A stretch of DNA of 64,000 nucleotides, from assembly GCA_026874595.1 (NCBI GenBank), contig CM049310.1:38817558-38881557 (forward strand). The letters run 5' to 3'. Made by a program: the position numbers and the translations under genes. This document shows, piece by piece, positions 62,247-64,000 of the stretch (position 1 is the first letter of the stretch; the number at the start of each line of letters is the position of its first letter). The notes beneath the pieces were generated by a model, which had not been told where the DNA came from, searched no databases, and worked only from the letters and a program-made list of their open reading frames with translations. The DNA is from Sipunculus nudus (Eukaryota > Annelida > Sipuncula > Golfingiida > Sipunculidae).

Positions 62247-63343
62247 GGTTACCGTAATGATGTTGATGATGAAAAAGAAAAATAATGCTAAAATGATAAG
62301 CCTGAGACATTATTACAAGAGAGAAGGGAGAAAAAAATATAACCTGCAAGAATTTTGTCAATTCTCTTGATAAACATGTGAGAAAAATATCATCTTTCTG
62401 TATAGTGTTTCATGATTTGATTCAGATTACAGATTTATTGTACTATCGAACTAATTTTTTTTTCTTACAATTAGTCTGCGCTCTCTCCTGTATACACTTC
62501 CCTTCGTCAGCTTCTCAAGGTTTAGCCATGTACCTATGACAGCTACCTGCAATTTTAACACAATAATATTCTTTTTTCATATTAGTGAGATTACGTTACT
62601 GTATAAGTCAAGGTCCAATAGGTTTACCTTTCCCAGGAGTACATTTGCCATCCAGACGTTTAGCGGCACTTTTTTTAATTAACATTTTGGCACTACCCTT
62701 TTGTTCGATCATGGATGTTACTCCAAAGGTTTTTGACATTGAATTATGTTTAATTAATGATATGCAACGGGTAAATGTCAGGCGCTGAATGTAAATAACA
62801 ATAGAAGAAAAGTATCATTTCACAAATGACAACAAAATTAAGAGGGAAAATCTTAGATCAGCCAACTGCAGCTGAATTTAACATACATCTCCAATACTTG
62901 CTTTTGGTAAAGAGTGGATCCGCTAAAATACAGGTGATCGACCAAACTGACAGGCTCTGTAAAAGAACGAAGGAAGTGATATTAGATAAGTTAAGAGCAG
63001 AGTCAGAAGTTTGATGTTATAAACGATATGTTATTTTCACTGAGGGCACCTATAACCAATGGACTTCATACAGTTATATATTTCTAATCAAAGATTATAT
63101 CATTCCATCTGATCTAAATTAATGTTTTGGTTCAACCTACCCAACAACCATGGGTTCATGTGAACATTCGGGACAATTTTAACTGGCGTGAAAGTGTTTC
63201 ACCAGGCAGATTCAAGCAAACTGTAAGTAAAATTATGACGCAGTGAGATCTGTAAATAAAGTTAGCAAAGGTATCTAAAAATGATATTATTGTATTAAAA
63301 ATTATATCAAGAATAGTGTCCCATAATAAGTATTTAATATCAG
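62247..63343. other. Intergenic or upstream intron of the CUB gene
   Basis: No exon recognised. Short plus-strand frames at 62585-62788 and 62826-63014 have no family resemblance; the second (QYLLLVKSGSAKIQVIDQTD) may be chance. Confidence 0.4.
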
Positions 63344-64000
63344 CATGCAATAAAACATTTTATGGACACAAGGGACGACTTTTAAGTCCAGGATATCCAG
63401 GAAATTACCCGAGCAACATTGTCTGTTACATCCGTGTGTCTGGACTTCCGGGTACCAAGCTTGCGCTATTCTTCGACGAATTTCTCTTGGACAATCGTTC
63501 AAGTTGCGCCTCTGAATACATGAAGGTAAAAAACTCATTTTATTGAAAACTCATTCCATTAACATACTAAAATTATTTTTTTCAGGACACATACATATTT
63601 GTGTTTGCCTATAAAACACAATTGTGGTTGCGATAATGGCATGCACAATTATGTGAAAATCACACAATAGGGCTTTTTGTTATCGGAGTTGATCGTCATC
63701 CGACCAAAGTCGGCCGGGTGTCTGGTCGTCTGATAACGGTACACCAATCGTAATCATGAGAGATAAAACTTCTTGGTACGCAGCGTACCATTATTAAACA
63801 TCATATAACATTATGATTTAAATATTACATATCAAAGTAAAATGAAAATGGAATGTTTTCTAGATATATGATGGGTCAAATAAATCATCCCCCCTCATCC
63901 GCAAGCTGTGTGGCAGTAAACCTCAACGTTCTGTTTTGGCACGAGGAAGGGACGTTTACCTCGAGTTTCGGACAGACAATTTCTCCCCCAGCTACATTCG
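63344..64000 (+). CDS. CUB-domain protein, two consecutive exons (partial)
   Basis: Exon a 63344-63525 follows TTTAATATCAG and ends at GTAAAA; exon b starts at 63864 after TTTTCTAG and runs off the window. Joined in phase 0, they encode one CUB domain: CNKTFYGHKGRLLSPGYPGN, a second cysteine (IVCYI), FFDEFLLDNRSSC, then EYMK joined to IYDGSN, SPLIRKLCG and YLEFRTDNFSPS. The C-C pairs and the YDG and CG positions fit the family, which mediates extracellular protein binding. Earlier and later domains are outside, so the full protein (for example a NETO-, tolloid- or cubilin-like one) cannot be named. Confidence 0.88.

Noticed and set aside
1..64000. CRISPR array, operon or bacterial defence system
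   Set aside because: No regularly spaced repeats with spacers, no ribosome-binding-site-led gene strings, and clear spliced genes; the DNA is eukaryotic.

Overview
The window reads as AT-rich nuclear DNA of an animal, most likely a mollusc and probably a bivalve. The reasons are spliced genes with GT-AG introns, a clan-2 cytochrome P450 cluster, CUB-domain exons, LINE and Ty3/Gypsy remains, and short dispersed repeats built on AGGTCAAGGTCACC and GGACGGAC motifs. The taxon is an inference. No bacterial gene layout is present.

Positions 1-40,100 hold a P450 array, almost all on the minus strand. One gene (2322-4576) is intact: five exons and 488 codons with every P450 signature. Its paralogue at 22965-25230 has the same exon lengths except for one inserted base in exon 2. 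The other copies are decayed: 6654-9732 and its duplicate 26250-28345; a gene at 33679-35481 with two nonsense codons and a slipped A-run, whose apparent exon 1 lies 4.2 kb away at 39714-40035 with its own TATA box; two orphan exon-1 fragments (13913-14190, 38612-38895); and a plus-strand relic (20485-21060). Most of this comes from a direct segmental duplication, unit A (about 1752-11934) and unit B (about 22219-30553). Comparing the units exposes later insertions: a 257-bp MITE with 15-bp inverted ends, a 0.7-kb repeat, a 1.1-kb repeat block, and a block of GGTTCC palindromes. Unit A ends at the LTR of a 5'-truncated Gypsy element (11937-13895).

Positions 14,600-18,070 contain a repeat found again at 50,740-55,950, where 1.7 kb of extra DNA interrupts it. 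Positions 41,789-47,020 are a degraded two-ORF LINE: an L1-type ORF1 protein, then an endonuclease/reverse transcriptase with a 2A-like motif near its N-terminus. Positions 56,700-57,430 hold two opposed fragments of another reverse transcriptase. Positions 58,301-62,240 are an L1/Tx1-like LINE that has lost its reverse transcriptase core beside a (TA)n tract. The last 660 bases carry two consecutive exons of a CUB-domain gene that runs off the right edge.

The only clearly intact host genes are the P450 at 2322-4576 and the partial CUB gene. The main interest is how a P450 family duplicates, loses reading frames and sheds exon 1 copies next to dinucleotide repeats. I found no convincing evidence of a new multi-gene system.
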